A stretch of 26,673 nucleotides of DNA. Source: an uncultured Drancourtella sp. (GTDB lineage: Bacteria > Bacillota > Clostridia > Lachnospirales > Lachnospiraceae). Position 1 is the first letter of the stretch; the number at the start of each line of letters is the position of its first letter. This document shows positions 15,843 to 23,975 of this stretch, piece after piece. Location of the stretch: NCBI GenBank assembly GCA_937880845.1, contig CALFLL010000043.1, positions 1-26,673 of the forward strand, written 5' to 3'. The position numbers and the translations under genes are program-made. The notes below the pieces were generated by a model. It saw nothing but the letters and a program-made list of their open reading frames with translations, ran no database searches and was not told the DNA's origin.

Positions 15843-17252
15843 ATGGGCGGATTTTTTGGCGTTGCTTCAAAAAATGAATGTGTACTTGATTTATTTTACG
15901 GAGTGGACTATCACTCTCATCTCGGAACAAGAAGAGGAGGTATGGCAACTCACGGACCTCATGGTTTTAGTCGTTCCATACATAATATCGAAAACTCCCC
16001 GTTCCGTACAAAATTTGATAAAGATCTTAATGAACTGAAAGGAAATCTTGGTATCGGCTGTATTTCCGATTTCGAACCGCAGCCGCTTCTGATCCAATCT
16101 CATCTTGGCAGTTTTGCAATCACAACTGTCGGAAAGATCAATAACCTGGATTCTTTACTGGATTTGATTTTCAAAGATGGACATTCTCATTTTCAGGAAA
16201 TGAGTACAGGACAGATCAATGCAACCGAATTGATTGCTTCCCTGATCTGTAAAAAAGAATCCATTGTAGAAGGAATTCGTTATGTACAGTCTATCGTTGA
16301 CGGTTCTATGACACTTCTTGTCATGACAGGAGAAGGAATCTATGCCGCACGTGACCGATACGGCCGTACCCCTGTTGTCATCGGAAAGAAAGACGACGCA
16401 TACTGTGCTTCCTTTGAAAGTTTTGCTTATATCAATCTCGGTTACACAGATTATAAAGAATTGGGACCGGGAGAAATTGTTTTCATAACTCCGGAAGGTG
16501 TGGAAACCGTAGGTAAACCATATGAAAAAATGAAAATCTGTTCTTTCCTTTGGGTTTACTATGGATATCCTACTTCTTCCTATGAAGGTGTCAATGTAGA
16601 AGAGATGCGTTATAAATGCGGAAGTCTTCTTGCCAAACGTGATGCCGGAACCGTATCCCCGGATATTGTTGCGGGAGTACCTGATTCCGGTGTTGCTCAT
16701 GCCATCGGATATGCAAATGAGTCCGGCATCCCTTATGCCCGCCCGTTTATTAAATATACTCCTACCTGGCCGCGTTCTTTCATGCCGACAACCCAGACTC
16801 GGAGAAATCTGATCGCCCGTATGAAACTCATCCCGGTACAGGCCCTGATTGAGGACAGAAAGCTTCTGCTGATCGATGATTCTATCGTACGAGGCACCCA
16901 GCTTCGCGAAACGACAGAATTCCTGTATCAAAGCGGTGCAAAAGAAGTTCATGTACGTCCGGCTTGTCCTCCGCTTTTATATGGCTGTAAGTATCTGAAT
17001 TTCTCAAGATCCAAATCCGAACTGGATCTGATCACAAGACGTATCATCCGCGACTGGGAAGGAGATGCTTCTCCTGAAATCCTTGCAGAATATGCCGATC
17101 CAAACAGTGACCGTTATCAGAAGATGTTGGATGAAATCTGCCGTCAGCAGAATTTCACTTCTCTTCGTTACCATCGTCTGGATGACTTGATCGAATCTAT
17201 CGGAATTGATTCCTGTAAACTTTGTACTTACTGTTTTGACGGACGCGAGTAA
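15843..17252 (+). CDS. PurF-like amidophosphoribosyltransferase with inactive glutaminase domain
   Basis: PurF normally makes 5-phosphoribosylamine from PRPP and glutamine, the first step of purine synthesis. The phosphoribosyltransferase half is intact: VAGVPDSGVAHAIGYANESG, the PRPP loop LLLIDDSIVRGTQLRET (Asp345-Asp346) and C-terminal cysteines SCKLCTYC (458-464) resembling the Fe-S cysteines of Bacillus-type PurF. The N-terminal half has the Ntn fold pattern but begins MGGFFG where the family has the nucleophilic Cys after processing (MCGI). The usual HVRYST segment is GCISDFEPQP and the HNGN segment is TVGKINN, so the catalytic Cys, the Arg and the Asn-Gly pair are all gone. Glutamine hydrolysis is therefore not expected; the enzyme could use ammonia or another amine, or have a different role. 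The family assignment is certain, the activity is not. Confidence 0.88.
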   Translation: MGGFFGVASKNECVLDLFYGVDYHSHLGTRRGGMATHGPHGFSRSIHNIENSPFRTKFDKDLNELKGNLGIGCISDFEPQPLLIQSHLGSFAITTVGKINNLDSLLDLIFKDGHSHFQEMSTGQINATELIASLICKKESIVEGIRYVQSIVDGSMTLLVMTGEGIYAARDRYGRTPVVIGKKDDAYCASFESFAYINLGYTDYKELGPGEIVFITPEGVETVGKPYEKMKICSFLWVYYGYPTSSYEGVNVEEMRYKCGSLLAKRDAGTVSPDIVAGVPDSGVAHAIGYANESGIPYARPFIKYTPTWPRSFMPTTQTRRNLIARMKLIPVQALIEDRKLLLIDDSIVRGTQLRETTEFLYQSGAKEVHVRPACPPLLYGCKYLNFSRSKSELDLITRRIIRDWEGDASPEILAEYADPNSDRYQKMLDEICRQQNFTSLRYHRLDDLIESIGIDSCKLCTYCFDGRE

Positions 17253-17264
17253 TAGAAAGTATTC

Positions 17265-17340
17265 AAAGAGGAGGTTTTCCTGTAAAATCAGGGCTTTCAA
17301 AAAGCCCTGAATCAAAACGGGAAGACCTCCTCTTTTCTAC
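17265..17340 (+). terminator. Nested-hairpin terminator between convergent genes
   Basis: AAAGAGGAGGT (17265-17275) pairs with ACCTCCTCTTT (17325-17335), enclosing a perfect stem TCAGGGCTTT / AAAGCCCTGA (17288-17310 with a short loop), followed by TTTTCTAC. It ends purF transcription and probably also that of the facing hydratase gene. Confidence 0.75.
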
Positions 17341-17375
17341 ACTTTTTATTTTGGGACGTAATAACCCCCTTTTTC

Positions 17376-19667
17376 TTAATCTCTATAATAGTTGATCAGA
17401 CAGCCTTTTAAAATGATCTCTCGTTCTGTGTCTGTCATATCTCCCAGATAGAATTCCACTTCTTTTGGCTGTTCTTTCATAACATATGCTGTTACTTTCT
17501 CTGCTTTTTTCTGAACGGCTTTTCGGATTTCCGGTATAAAAATATAATCTCCGTTTTTAAATGGCAGATTTGTATGCTCTTCTTTTGTAAGAAATGGGAG
17601 CATTCCCCAGTTGATCAGGTTGGAACGGTAACGTTTTGTCGCATACTCATTTGCTATATTCGCCCATCCGCCCAACACTTTCTGGCAGGAAGCCGCCTGT
17701 TCACGTGCAGAACCGTCTCCCGGTTTTACCGCAAAAATCGTACTGCCGATTCCCATATTTGTTTCATCAAGGTCTCGGCATATTTTTTTTGCTTTTTCTA
17801 TTACCGGCTTTAACTCCGCCATTTCATCCGTCGGACACCGGTGTCCTTCGATGGCTTTTTGTGCCTTCTGTATTTCTTTTGCCCTTCCTACATACGCAGG
17901 ATCTTTTCTTGATAAAGCAAACTCTGCAAGTCCCAATGGATTGGAACGATAAGAAGATGTTTCACCGGATGGAATCAGCTCATCCGTAGTAGTTACCGAA
18001 TCATGAATCTCGGATACGACTTTCAAAATCAGATGTTTTGGCAGCGGCGGCATTTCCGGCCAGTCTTTAATATTTGGACCGAATCGTATCTCTACATCCG
18101 AATCTGCCACGCCATGGCTGTCAAATATACGGTTTTTGTAAATCTCACCGTCAAAATGATAAGTCGGGTTTTTGTATTCTATATCAAAATCTGTCGCCGG
18201 TGTCAGATATCCCTTGTTTGCCGCCGTTGCGGCAATAGAACGGGCATCCATCAGTGCCACCGATGAAATTTGTCCGTTTTGTAGTTTTGACCCTTCCCTG
18301 TTCGGGAAATTTCTTGTGGTATGTCTGATACTGAATGCCCCGTTTGCCGGTGTATCTCCTGCACCAAAACACGGACCGCAGAATGCGGTTTTTACGATGG
18401 CACCCGACTGCATCAGATCTGCCACGGAACCATTTTTCACAAGTTCCATATAGATTGGTGTACTTGCCGGATAGATACTAAGTGTAAAGGCATCCGAACC
18501 GATGCTCTTTCCTCTGACGATATCTGCAGCCGCACAAAGATTTTCGAATCCTCCTCCTGCACATCCTGCAATGATTCCTTGGTCTACATAAAGTCTGCCG
18601 TTTTGGATTTTATTTTGAAGAGAGTATTCTACTGCTCCGTCCAGGCTTATTTTGGCCCTTTCTTCTACCTCATGGAGAATATCTTTGAGATTTGCATTGA
18701 CTTCTTCGATAGTATAGGCATTACTTGGATGAAACGGCATTGCAATCATTGGCCGTATCTCGCTTAAATCAACATATACCATGCCATTATAATACGCCGT
18801 TTCGCCCGGATGCAGTTCCTTATAGTCCCCACTCCGCCCGTGGATTTCATAAAACTCCCGTATGGTTTCATCTGTTTCCCAGACAGAAGAAAGACATGTC
18901 GTTTCCGTCGTCATCACATCAATTCCGATCCGGAAGTCTGCACTGAGTTTTTCTATCCCCGGCCCTACAAACTCCATGATCTTATTATTTACATATCCGT
19001 TTTTAAATACCGCTTTGATGATACTCAAAGCCACATCCTGAGGTCCCACTCCCTTTACCGGTTCTCCGTCCAGATAAATGGCAATGACTTCCGGCATTTT
19101 GATATCATATGTTTTTCCCAAAAGCTGTTTTACAAGTTCCGGTCCTCCTTCTCCCATGGCCATTGTTCCGAGAGCTCCGTAGCGTGTATGGCTGTCTGAG
19201 CCAAGGATCATTCCTCCGCCTTCTGCAAGGACCTCTCTTGCAAACTGATGAATGACTGCCTGATGAGGCGGTACATACACTCCTCCGTATTTTTTCGCAC
19301 AAGTAAGTCCGAACATATGATCATCTTCATTAATGGTTCCTCCCACCGCACAAAGACTATTATGACAGTTTGTCAGGACATAAGGTATCGGGAAGCGTTT
19401 CAAACCAGATGCCCGTGCAGTCTGAATGATTCCGACAAATGTAATATCATGTGAAGTCAGTTTGTCAAATTTAATATTTAATCGTTCCATATTTCCGGAT
19501 ACATTATGTTTCTTTAGAATCTGATAAGAAATCGTATGAGCCGCCGCTGTTTCTTTCGGAACGTCTTTTCCCGTTTTCACCCTCAGTTTTTGAGCTCCCT
19601 CTGCCGTGTCCTCTATGATCTCTCTGCCGCCAAGCAGATACACTCCGTTTTTAAATAGTCTGATCAT
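17376..19667 (-). CDS. Aconitase-superfamily hydratase (YbhJ-like)
   Basis: A 763-residue cytosolic Fe-S hydro-lyase of the aconitase superfamily. It has the three cluster cysteines, Cys369 (IIAGCAGGG) and Cys430/Cys433 (AFCGPCFG), the substrate-loop motif GSDSHTRYGALGTMAMG, and the C-terminal swivel domain with RYRSNLINWGMLPF. The sequence around each motif differs from housekeeping AcnA/AcnB and from leucine-pathway LeuC, and matches best the uncharacterised hydratases typified by E. coli YbhJ; the substrate is unknown. AAGGAGG before the ATG at 19667 fixes the start; the frame open to 19697 is too long. A CdaR-type regulator gene lies directly upstream, which hints at control by a small carboxylic acid. 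There are no citrate synthase or isocitrate dehydrogenase genes nearby. Confidence 0.85.
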   Translation of the reverse strand: MIRLFKNGVYLLGGREIIEDTAEGAQKLRVKTGKDVPKETAAAHTISYQILKKHNVSGNMERLNIKFDKLTSHDITFVGIIQTARASGLKRFPIPYVLTNCHNSLCAVGGTINEDDHMFGLTCAKKYGGVYVPPHQAVIHQFAREVLAEGGGMILGSDSHTRYGALGTMAMGEGGPELVKQLLGKTYDIKMPEVIAIYLDGEPVKGVGPQDVALSIIKAVFKNGYVNNKIMEFVGPGIEKLSADFRIGIDVMTTETTCLSSVWETDETIREFYEIHGRSGDYKELHPGETAYYNGMVYVDLSEIRPMIAMPFHPSNAYTIEEVNANLKDILHEVEERAKISLDGAVEYSLQNKIQNGRLYVDQGIIAGCAGGGFENLCAAADIVRGKSIGSDAFTLSIYPASTPIYMELVKNGSVADLMQSGAIVKTAFCGPCFGAGDTPANGAFSIRHTTRNFPNREGSKLQNGQISSVALMDARSIAATAANKGYLTPATDFDIEYKNPTYHFDGEIYKNRIFDSHGVADSDVEIRFGPNIKDWPEMPPLPKHLILKVVSEIHDSVTTTDELIPSGETSSYRSNPLGLAEFALSRKDPAYVGRAKEIQKAQKAIEGHRCPTDEMAELKPVIEKAKKICRDLDETNMGIGSTIFAVKPGDGSAREQAASCQKVLGGWANIANEYATKRYRSNLINWGMLPFLTKEEHTNLPFKNGDYIFIPEIRKAVQKKAEKVTAYVMKEQPKEVEFYLGDMTDTEREIILKGCLINYYRD

Positions 19668-19695
19668 TCGCAGCAACCTCCTTGATTTTTTCTTC

Positions 19696-19724
19696 ATTTT
19701 AGCACATTAAAATGGCAGAGACAA
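19696..19724 (-). promoter_or_regulatory. Promoter of the hydratase gene
   Basis: On the minus strand TTGTCT (19724-19719) is 17 bases from an extended -10, TGCTAAAAT (TAAAAT at 19701-19696). It lies inside and just beyond the terminator of the upstream regulator, so the hydratase can be transcribed on its own. Confidence 0.5.
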
Positions 19725-19746
19725 GCAAAATCCTGCCTCTGCCATT
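19704..19746 (-). terminator. Terminator after the CdaR-type regulator
   Basis: AATGGCAGAG (19746-19737 on minus) pairs with CTCTGCCATT (19720-19711), a perfect 10-bp stem, followed by TTTAATG. The T-run is short, so read-through into the hydratase gene is possible. Confidence 0.65.
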
Positions 19747-19749
19747 AAT

Positions 19750-20853
19750 CTACTGATTCATAAATTTCATATGTTCGGATACCATCATGGCTATTTTAAA
19801 TGTCAGTGCATCTTCAAATATCCTTACATCAAGTCCTGTCAGTTTCTGTATCTTCTCCAGCCGGTACACAAGCGTGTTTCGGTGAATATACAGCTGACGG
19901 GCTGTTTCCGATATATTCAGGTTGTTTTCAAAAAACTTGTATACGGTTGCCAGTGTTTCTTCATCAAAACCGGAAACATCCTGGTTTCCAAACACTTCCT
20001 TCAAAAACATCTCACAAAGGGATACCGGAATCTGATGGATCAGTCTTCCGATTCCAAGTTCATTATAAGCCAAAATGTTCTTTTCGGCATAAAAAATACG
20101 TCCTACATCCATTGCCATCCCGGCTTCTTTATAAGACTTTGATACGTCTTTCAGTTCTCCTATGATTGTTCCGTATGCGACACGGATATTCACCATAGCT
20201 TCTGCCGATATGGTATCTACCAGGCTTTTCGCCGTTTCATATACTTCCTTATATCCATCTGTTTCTTCCAGTGCTTTGATCAGAATCACATTTCCTTCAT
20301 CTACCGCCGTCACAAAATCTTTCATTCCGGCCGCATACATGCCCTTCATTATTTCCATCAATACCTGACTGTCACTGGACTTTGCTTCTATGAGATAGAC
20401 AACTCTTTTTTGATCGTTTTCAATATGAAGATTTTTTGCCTGGTTATATACGTCCACCAAAAGCATATTATCGAGGAGCAGATTCTGAAGAAATCTGTTC
20501 TTGTCAATCTTCTCCTTATACGCCCGGATCAGGCTTTCCAACTGCCGCACTCCAAGACGACCCACCAGTTCCGCTTTTTCCCGGCTCATATTTTCCAGGT
20601 TTAATATATAAAGTGGTTTTTCATCATCACATACAAGAAACAAGGCAGAACCGGAACAAATATCTTCAAATCTGCTCATGATTTCTTCTTGTTTTACCAA
20701 TTCCAAAAATCTACGGACTCTTTCTGTTCCTCCCGAATTTTCAGCTCCTGCCTGTACAATCCGGTGTCCGTCCATTGCCCATATGGAGCATGAGCCTCCG
20801 GCAATGTTTTGTATTTCCGATGCGGTTTTTTGCAATATCTGGTTTGATAACAT
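19750..20853 (-). CDS. CdaR-family (PucR/sugar-diacid type) transcription regulator
   Basis: The 367-residue protein begins with a sugar-diacid-recognition-like domain (MLSNQILQKTASEIQNIAG, with CSIWAMDGHRIVQAG), has a central GGDEF-like/PucR region with RVAYGTIIGELKDVSKSYKE (about 220-245), and ends in the PucR helix-turn-helix (about 305-360: NLNISETARQLYIHRNTLVYRLEKI). Family members such as CdaR activate diacid or carbohydrate catabolism genes on binding their substrate. Its position directly upstream of the hydratase gene, in the same direction, suggests that gene as a target; I infer this only from position. GGAGG precedes the ATG. Confidence 0.88.
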   Translation of the reverse strand: MLSNQILQKTASEIQNIAGGSCSIWAMDGHRIVQAGAENSGGTERVRRFLELVKQEEIMSRFEDICSGSALFLVCDDEKPLYILNLENMSREKAELVGRLGVRQLESLIRAYKEKIDKNRFLQNLLLDNMLLVDVYNQAKNLHIENDQKRVVYLIEAKSSDSQVLMEIMKGMYAAGMKDFVTAVDEGNVILIKALEETDGYKEVYETAKSLVDTISAEAMVNIRVAYGTIIGELKDVSKSYKEAGMAMDVGRIFYAEKNILAYNELGIGRLIHQIPVSLCEMFLKEVFGNQDVSGFDEETLATVYKFFENNLNISETARQLYIHRNTLVYRLEKIQKLTGLDVRIFEDALTFKIAMMVSEHMKFMNQ

Positions 20854-20879
20854 GCCTTATACCTCCATTCAATGGAATA

Positions 20880-20908
20880 ATTATATAGAAAAAAAACAGA
20901 AAAGTAAA
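20880..20908 (-). promoter_or_regulatory. Promoter of the CdaR-type regulator
   Basis: TTTACT (20908-20903) and TATAAT (20885-20880) on the minus strand, 17 bases apart, about 30 bases before the ATG. Confidence 0.6.
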
Positions 20909-20959
20909 TGGCGATTATTAAGATTTATTGAAGGTTTTCTTACTGTTAAGGGAAGTATA

Positions 20960-20987
20960 TTGACTTTTCCGTTTTCTCCTTTATCAT
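20960..20987 (+). promoter_or_regulatory. Promoter of the dlt operon
   Basis: TTGACT (20960-20965) and TATCAT (20982-20987) are 16 bases apart, giving a leader of about 25-30 bases before dltA, which has the ribosome site AAAGGAG. Confidence 0.55.
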
Positions 20988-21019
20988 ACAGATAACACAA
21001 ACACGAAAGGAGTCCTGCC

Positions 21020-22561
21020 ATGAATATTTTACATCAAATCAAAGAAACCGCACTCCGTTTTCCGGATCGTGCTGTTTTTATCAACGAAACCGATTGCCTA
21101 AGTTATAAACAATTAGAAGAAACTTCAAACCGACTCGCTCTTGCCATTCAACAGGTATGCGGCTCAGACAAAACTCCGATTCCGGTCTACGGACACAAAC
21201 ATCCATTTATGCTTATCTGTTTTCTTGCTTGCGTGAAATCCGGACGGGGCTACTGCCCGATTGATGTTTCCGTACCATGGGCAAGAACAGAATCCATTAT
21301 CAAAAATATGAACGCACCCATACTTTTTGCATGTGAACCTTTGCCTAAGCAGGATTCGTTAAATGATTTTTCTTCCCGCATTTTTCAACCAGAAGATTTG
21401 CTTAAAACGGTTCCCCCGCTTCCGGAATATGAACATTTGCTTCCTTCTCCGGTTTGCGGAAACGAGATTTTCTATATTATCTTCACTTCCGGAAGCACCG
21501 GTTCTCCAAAAGGTGTTCAGATTACTTCCGACTGCTTGAATCATTATCTGGACTGGTCTGTAAATCTGGGAAATTCAAAAAAAGAGAAAGACGGAAAAAT
21601 CTTTTTAAACCAAGCTCCTTTTTCTTTTGACCTTTCCGTCATGGATTTATATACGTGTCTTGCCTGCGGCGGAACACTTTTTACTTTATCCAGGGAAGTA
21701 CAGGCTGATTTTTCCAAATTGATACCGGCTCTGAAACGTTCCGATGCTTCTGTCTGGGTTTCTACCCCTTCCTTTACGGATCTTTGCCTAACAGACCCAT
21801 CCTTTACAAAAGAGCTGCTTCCTCACCTGGATGTTTTTCTCTTTTGTGGGGAAACGCTGGGTAACCGTACTGTCAGTAAACTGCGTAAACGATTTCCCGA
21901 CACTATCGTCATGAACACTTATGGTCCTACGGAATCAACTGTAGCTGTCACAGAAGTAAAAGTTACACCAGATTTAAATGCCTCATGTCAGCCTCTTCCG
22001 GTTGGGAAGGCAAAACCGGGAACTTTAATCGAAATTCACGATGAAAACGGAACCATCCTTCCGGAGGAAACAGTCGGAGAAATCATCATTCTGGGCAATA
22101 CCGTAAGTGCCGGATATTATAGGCAGCCGGAACTGACCAAAAAGGCTTTTTTTACCTGTGTAAGAGAAGGACAAATCATGCGTGGATACAAAACGGGAGA
22201 TAAGGGTTACCTTAAAAACGGTTCTCTTTATTACTGCGGAAGGATTGACCTTCAGATTAAACTTCACGGATACCGGATTGAACTGGAGGACATTGAGCAG
22301 AACCTTTTTAAACTTCCGTCTGTTGAACATGCCGCAGCCATTGCAAATGTAAAGAATGGAAAAGTGAAAAGTATTGCTGCCTTTGTTGTATGCAATGAAT
22401 CTCCATCAGATCTTTTTGCTTTCTCTCAGAAGATCAAACAGGAATTAAAACAATATCTTCCGGAGTATATGATTCCAAAGAAAATTGTTTTTCTCAAGTG
22501 CCTTCCGATGACTTCTAACGGGAAAATAGACAGAAAAGCGTTAGAAGGTATGTTGTCATGA
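21020..22561 (+). CDS. dltA: D-alanine--D-alanyl carrier protein ligase DltA
   Basis: DltA activates D-alanine with ATP and loads it on the phosphopantetheine arm of DltC, the first step in D-alanylation of teichoic acids. The 513-residue adenylation enzyme has the core motifs in order: FTSGSTGSPKGV (about 155-166), NQAPFSFDLSVMDLY, VMNTYGPTESTVAV, YKTGDKGYLKNGSLYYCGRIDLQIKLHG (in two adjoining motifs) and the C-terminal catalytic Lys of NGKIDRKAL. Pro-Ile-Asp (80-82) matches the YCPIDVS stretch usual in DltA. It is the first gene of the operon, and its stop overlaps the dltB start (ATGA). No dltX-like ORF precedes it. Confidence 0.97.
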   Translation: MNILHQIKETALRFPDRAVFINETDCLSYKQLEETSNRLALAIQQVCGSDKTPIPVYGHKHPFMLICFLACVKSGRGYCPIDVSVPWARTESIIKNMNAPILFACEPLPKQDSLNDFSSRIFQPEDLLKTVPPLPEYEHLLPSPVCGNEIFYIIFTSGSTGSPKGVQITSDCLNHYLDWSVNLGNSKKEKDGKIFLNQAPFSFDLSVMDLYTCLACGGTLFTLSREVQADFSKLIPALKRSDASVWVSTPSFTDLCLTDPSFTKELLPHLDVFLFCGETLGNRTVSKLRKRFPDTIVMNTYGPTESTVAVTEVKVTPDLNASCQPLPVGKAKPGTLIEIHDENGTILPEETVGEIIILGNTVSAGYYRQPELTKKAFFTCVREGQIMRGYKTGDKGYLKNGSLYYCGRIDLQIKLHGYRIELEDIEQNLFKLPSVEHAAAIANVKNGKVKSIAAFVVCNESPSDLFAFSQKIKQELKQYLPEYMIPKKIVFLKCLPMTSNGKIDRKALEGMLS

Positions 22562-23715
22562 GTTTGTTCGACGGATACCAATTTTTCTTTATCCTAATCT
22601 TGGTTCTCGGTCCGGCTGTTTTACTTGGCACTCTGGAACAGCCGCTAAAATGGTATTCACTGGCTGCAACCTTTTTATTCGCAGCACTTGCATTTTTTCC
22701 AAACCCGACACAGCTTTTTTACCTGATACTCTTTTATCTTCTGGAAGCTTTCGTAGTAAAAGGGTATCTCACACTCAGAAATTCTAAAGGAAGGGTGGAC
22801 TGGATCTACAAAACAGCAATACTACTTTGTATTTTACCCCTTATTATTTGTAAGATATCAGGTGTTTTTCATTTGAACCTGTTTGGATTTCTTGGTATTT
22901 CTTATTTGACCTTCCGCTGTGTCCAGATTGTCATAGAAACTTATGACGGTATCATAAAAGAACTGTCCATACTTGACTTTACTGCTTTTCTTTTATTTTT
23001 CCCGTCATTAAGTTCCGGGCCGATCGACCGAAGCCGGCGGTTTCTTACCGACTGGAATACGGTTTATTCCCGCTCAGAATACCTGGAGCTTGCTGGAGAT
23101 GGAATTTTTAAGCTCCTGCTCGGCCTGATCTATAAACTGGTCCTTGCTTCTGCTTTTTTTAAAGGCATGGGAGCGCTGGACGGCTCAAAAGTATGGTACT
23201 GTGTCATCGGTTATGCATACTGTTATGGCTTTTATCTGTTTTTTGATTTTGCAGGATACAGCCTGATGGCTGTAGGTACCAGTTACCTGCTCGGAATACG
23301 GACACCCGATAACTTTAACAAACCATTTCTCAGTACGGATCTGAAAGACTTCTGGGACCGCTGGCACATCACACTTTCTCACTGGTTCCGGGATTTTATC
23401 TTCTCCAGATTTATGATCCATGTGCTGAAGAAAAAATATTTCAAAAACCGGTTAAATGCAGCTTCCGCAGGATTTATTGTAAATATGTTTATTATGGGAT
23501 TGTGGCATGGAATCACACCATCTTACATTCTTTACGGACTGTATCACGGAATTTTGCTTGCTTTGACAGAACGATGGCAGAAAAAGTCAGCATTTCATAA
23601 AGCCAATAAGCAAAAGAAATGGTATCGCTTCTTTTCCTGGTTCCTTACTCTTCAGCTTGTCATGATTGGTTTTTATATCTTTAACGGAAAATTTTTATGG
23701 CTTTTAGGTTTTTAA
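22558..23715 (+). CDS. dltB: D-alanyl transfer protein DltB (MBOAT family)
   Basis: DltB is the membrane-bound O-acyltransferase that carries D-alanine from DltC across the membrane step. The 385-residue protein has about eleven hydrophobic segments and the family markers: SSGPIDRSRRFL (about 152-163), DFAGYSLMAVGTSYLLG (about 230-246), KDFWDRWHITLSHWFRDF (263-280) and the catalytic His317 in MGLWHGITPSYILYG. Positive loops flank the reaction chamber as in other MBOATs. It overlaps dltA by four bases and is followed after 26 bases by dltC. Confidence 0.97.
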   Translation: MSLFDGYQFFFILILVLGPAVLLGTLEQPLKWYSLAATFLFAALAFFPNPTQLFYLILFYLLEAFVVKGYLTLRNSKGRVDWIYKTAILLCILPLIICKISGVFHLNLFGFLGISYLTFRCVQIVIETYDGIIKELSILDFTAFLLFFPSLSSGPIDRSRRFLTDWNTVYSRSEYLELAGDGIFKLLLGLIYKLVLASAFFKGMGALDGSKVWYCVIGYAYCYGFYLFFDFAGYSLMAVGTSYLLGIRTPDNFNKPFLSTDLKDFWDRWHITLSHWFRDFIFSRFMIHVLKKKYFKNRLNAASAGFIVNMFIMGLWHGITPSYILYGLYHGILLALTERWQKKSAFHKANKQKKWYRFFSWFLTLQLVMIGFYIFNGKFLWLLGF

Positions 23716-23741
23716 TTTTGATAGTGTAGGAGGATATGACT

Positions 23742-23975
23742 ATGAAAGAAACAATTTTAACTATTTTAGAAACGATTTGTGAAGATGGTATTGTAAGAGA
23801 AAATCCGGATATCGATCTGTTTGAAACAGATCTTATGGACTCTCTGGGATTTGCGGAATTACTTGCAACAGTAGAAGACGAACTGGATATCATTGTTGCT
23901 CCTTCTGAAGTTGACAGATCCGTTCTGAGCACCCCAAATAAAATCATCAACTATCTTGAAATGAGGAATGTCTAA
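23742..23975 (+). CDS. dltC: D-alanyl carrier protein DltC
   Basis: A 77-residue acidic carrier protein. Ser34 in LMDSLGFAEL is the phosphopantetheine attachment site (the usual motif is D-S-L/M-G). The ATG at 23742 is preferred over 23736: GTAGGAGG stands eight bases before the former and only two before the latter. The stop TAA shares its last base with the dltD ATG, so the two are translationally coupled. Confidence 0.96.
   Translation: MKETILTILETICEDGIVRENPDIDLFETDLMDSLGFAELLATVEDELDIIVAPSEVDRSVLSTPNKIINYLEMRNV

Noticed and set aside
16155..16952. 265-codon frame antisense to the purF-like gene
   Set aside because: It is a shadow of a well-conserved gene, without ribosome site or recognisable domain.
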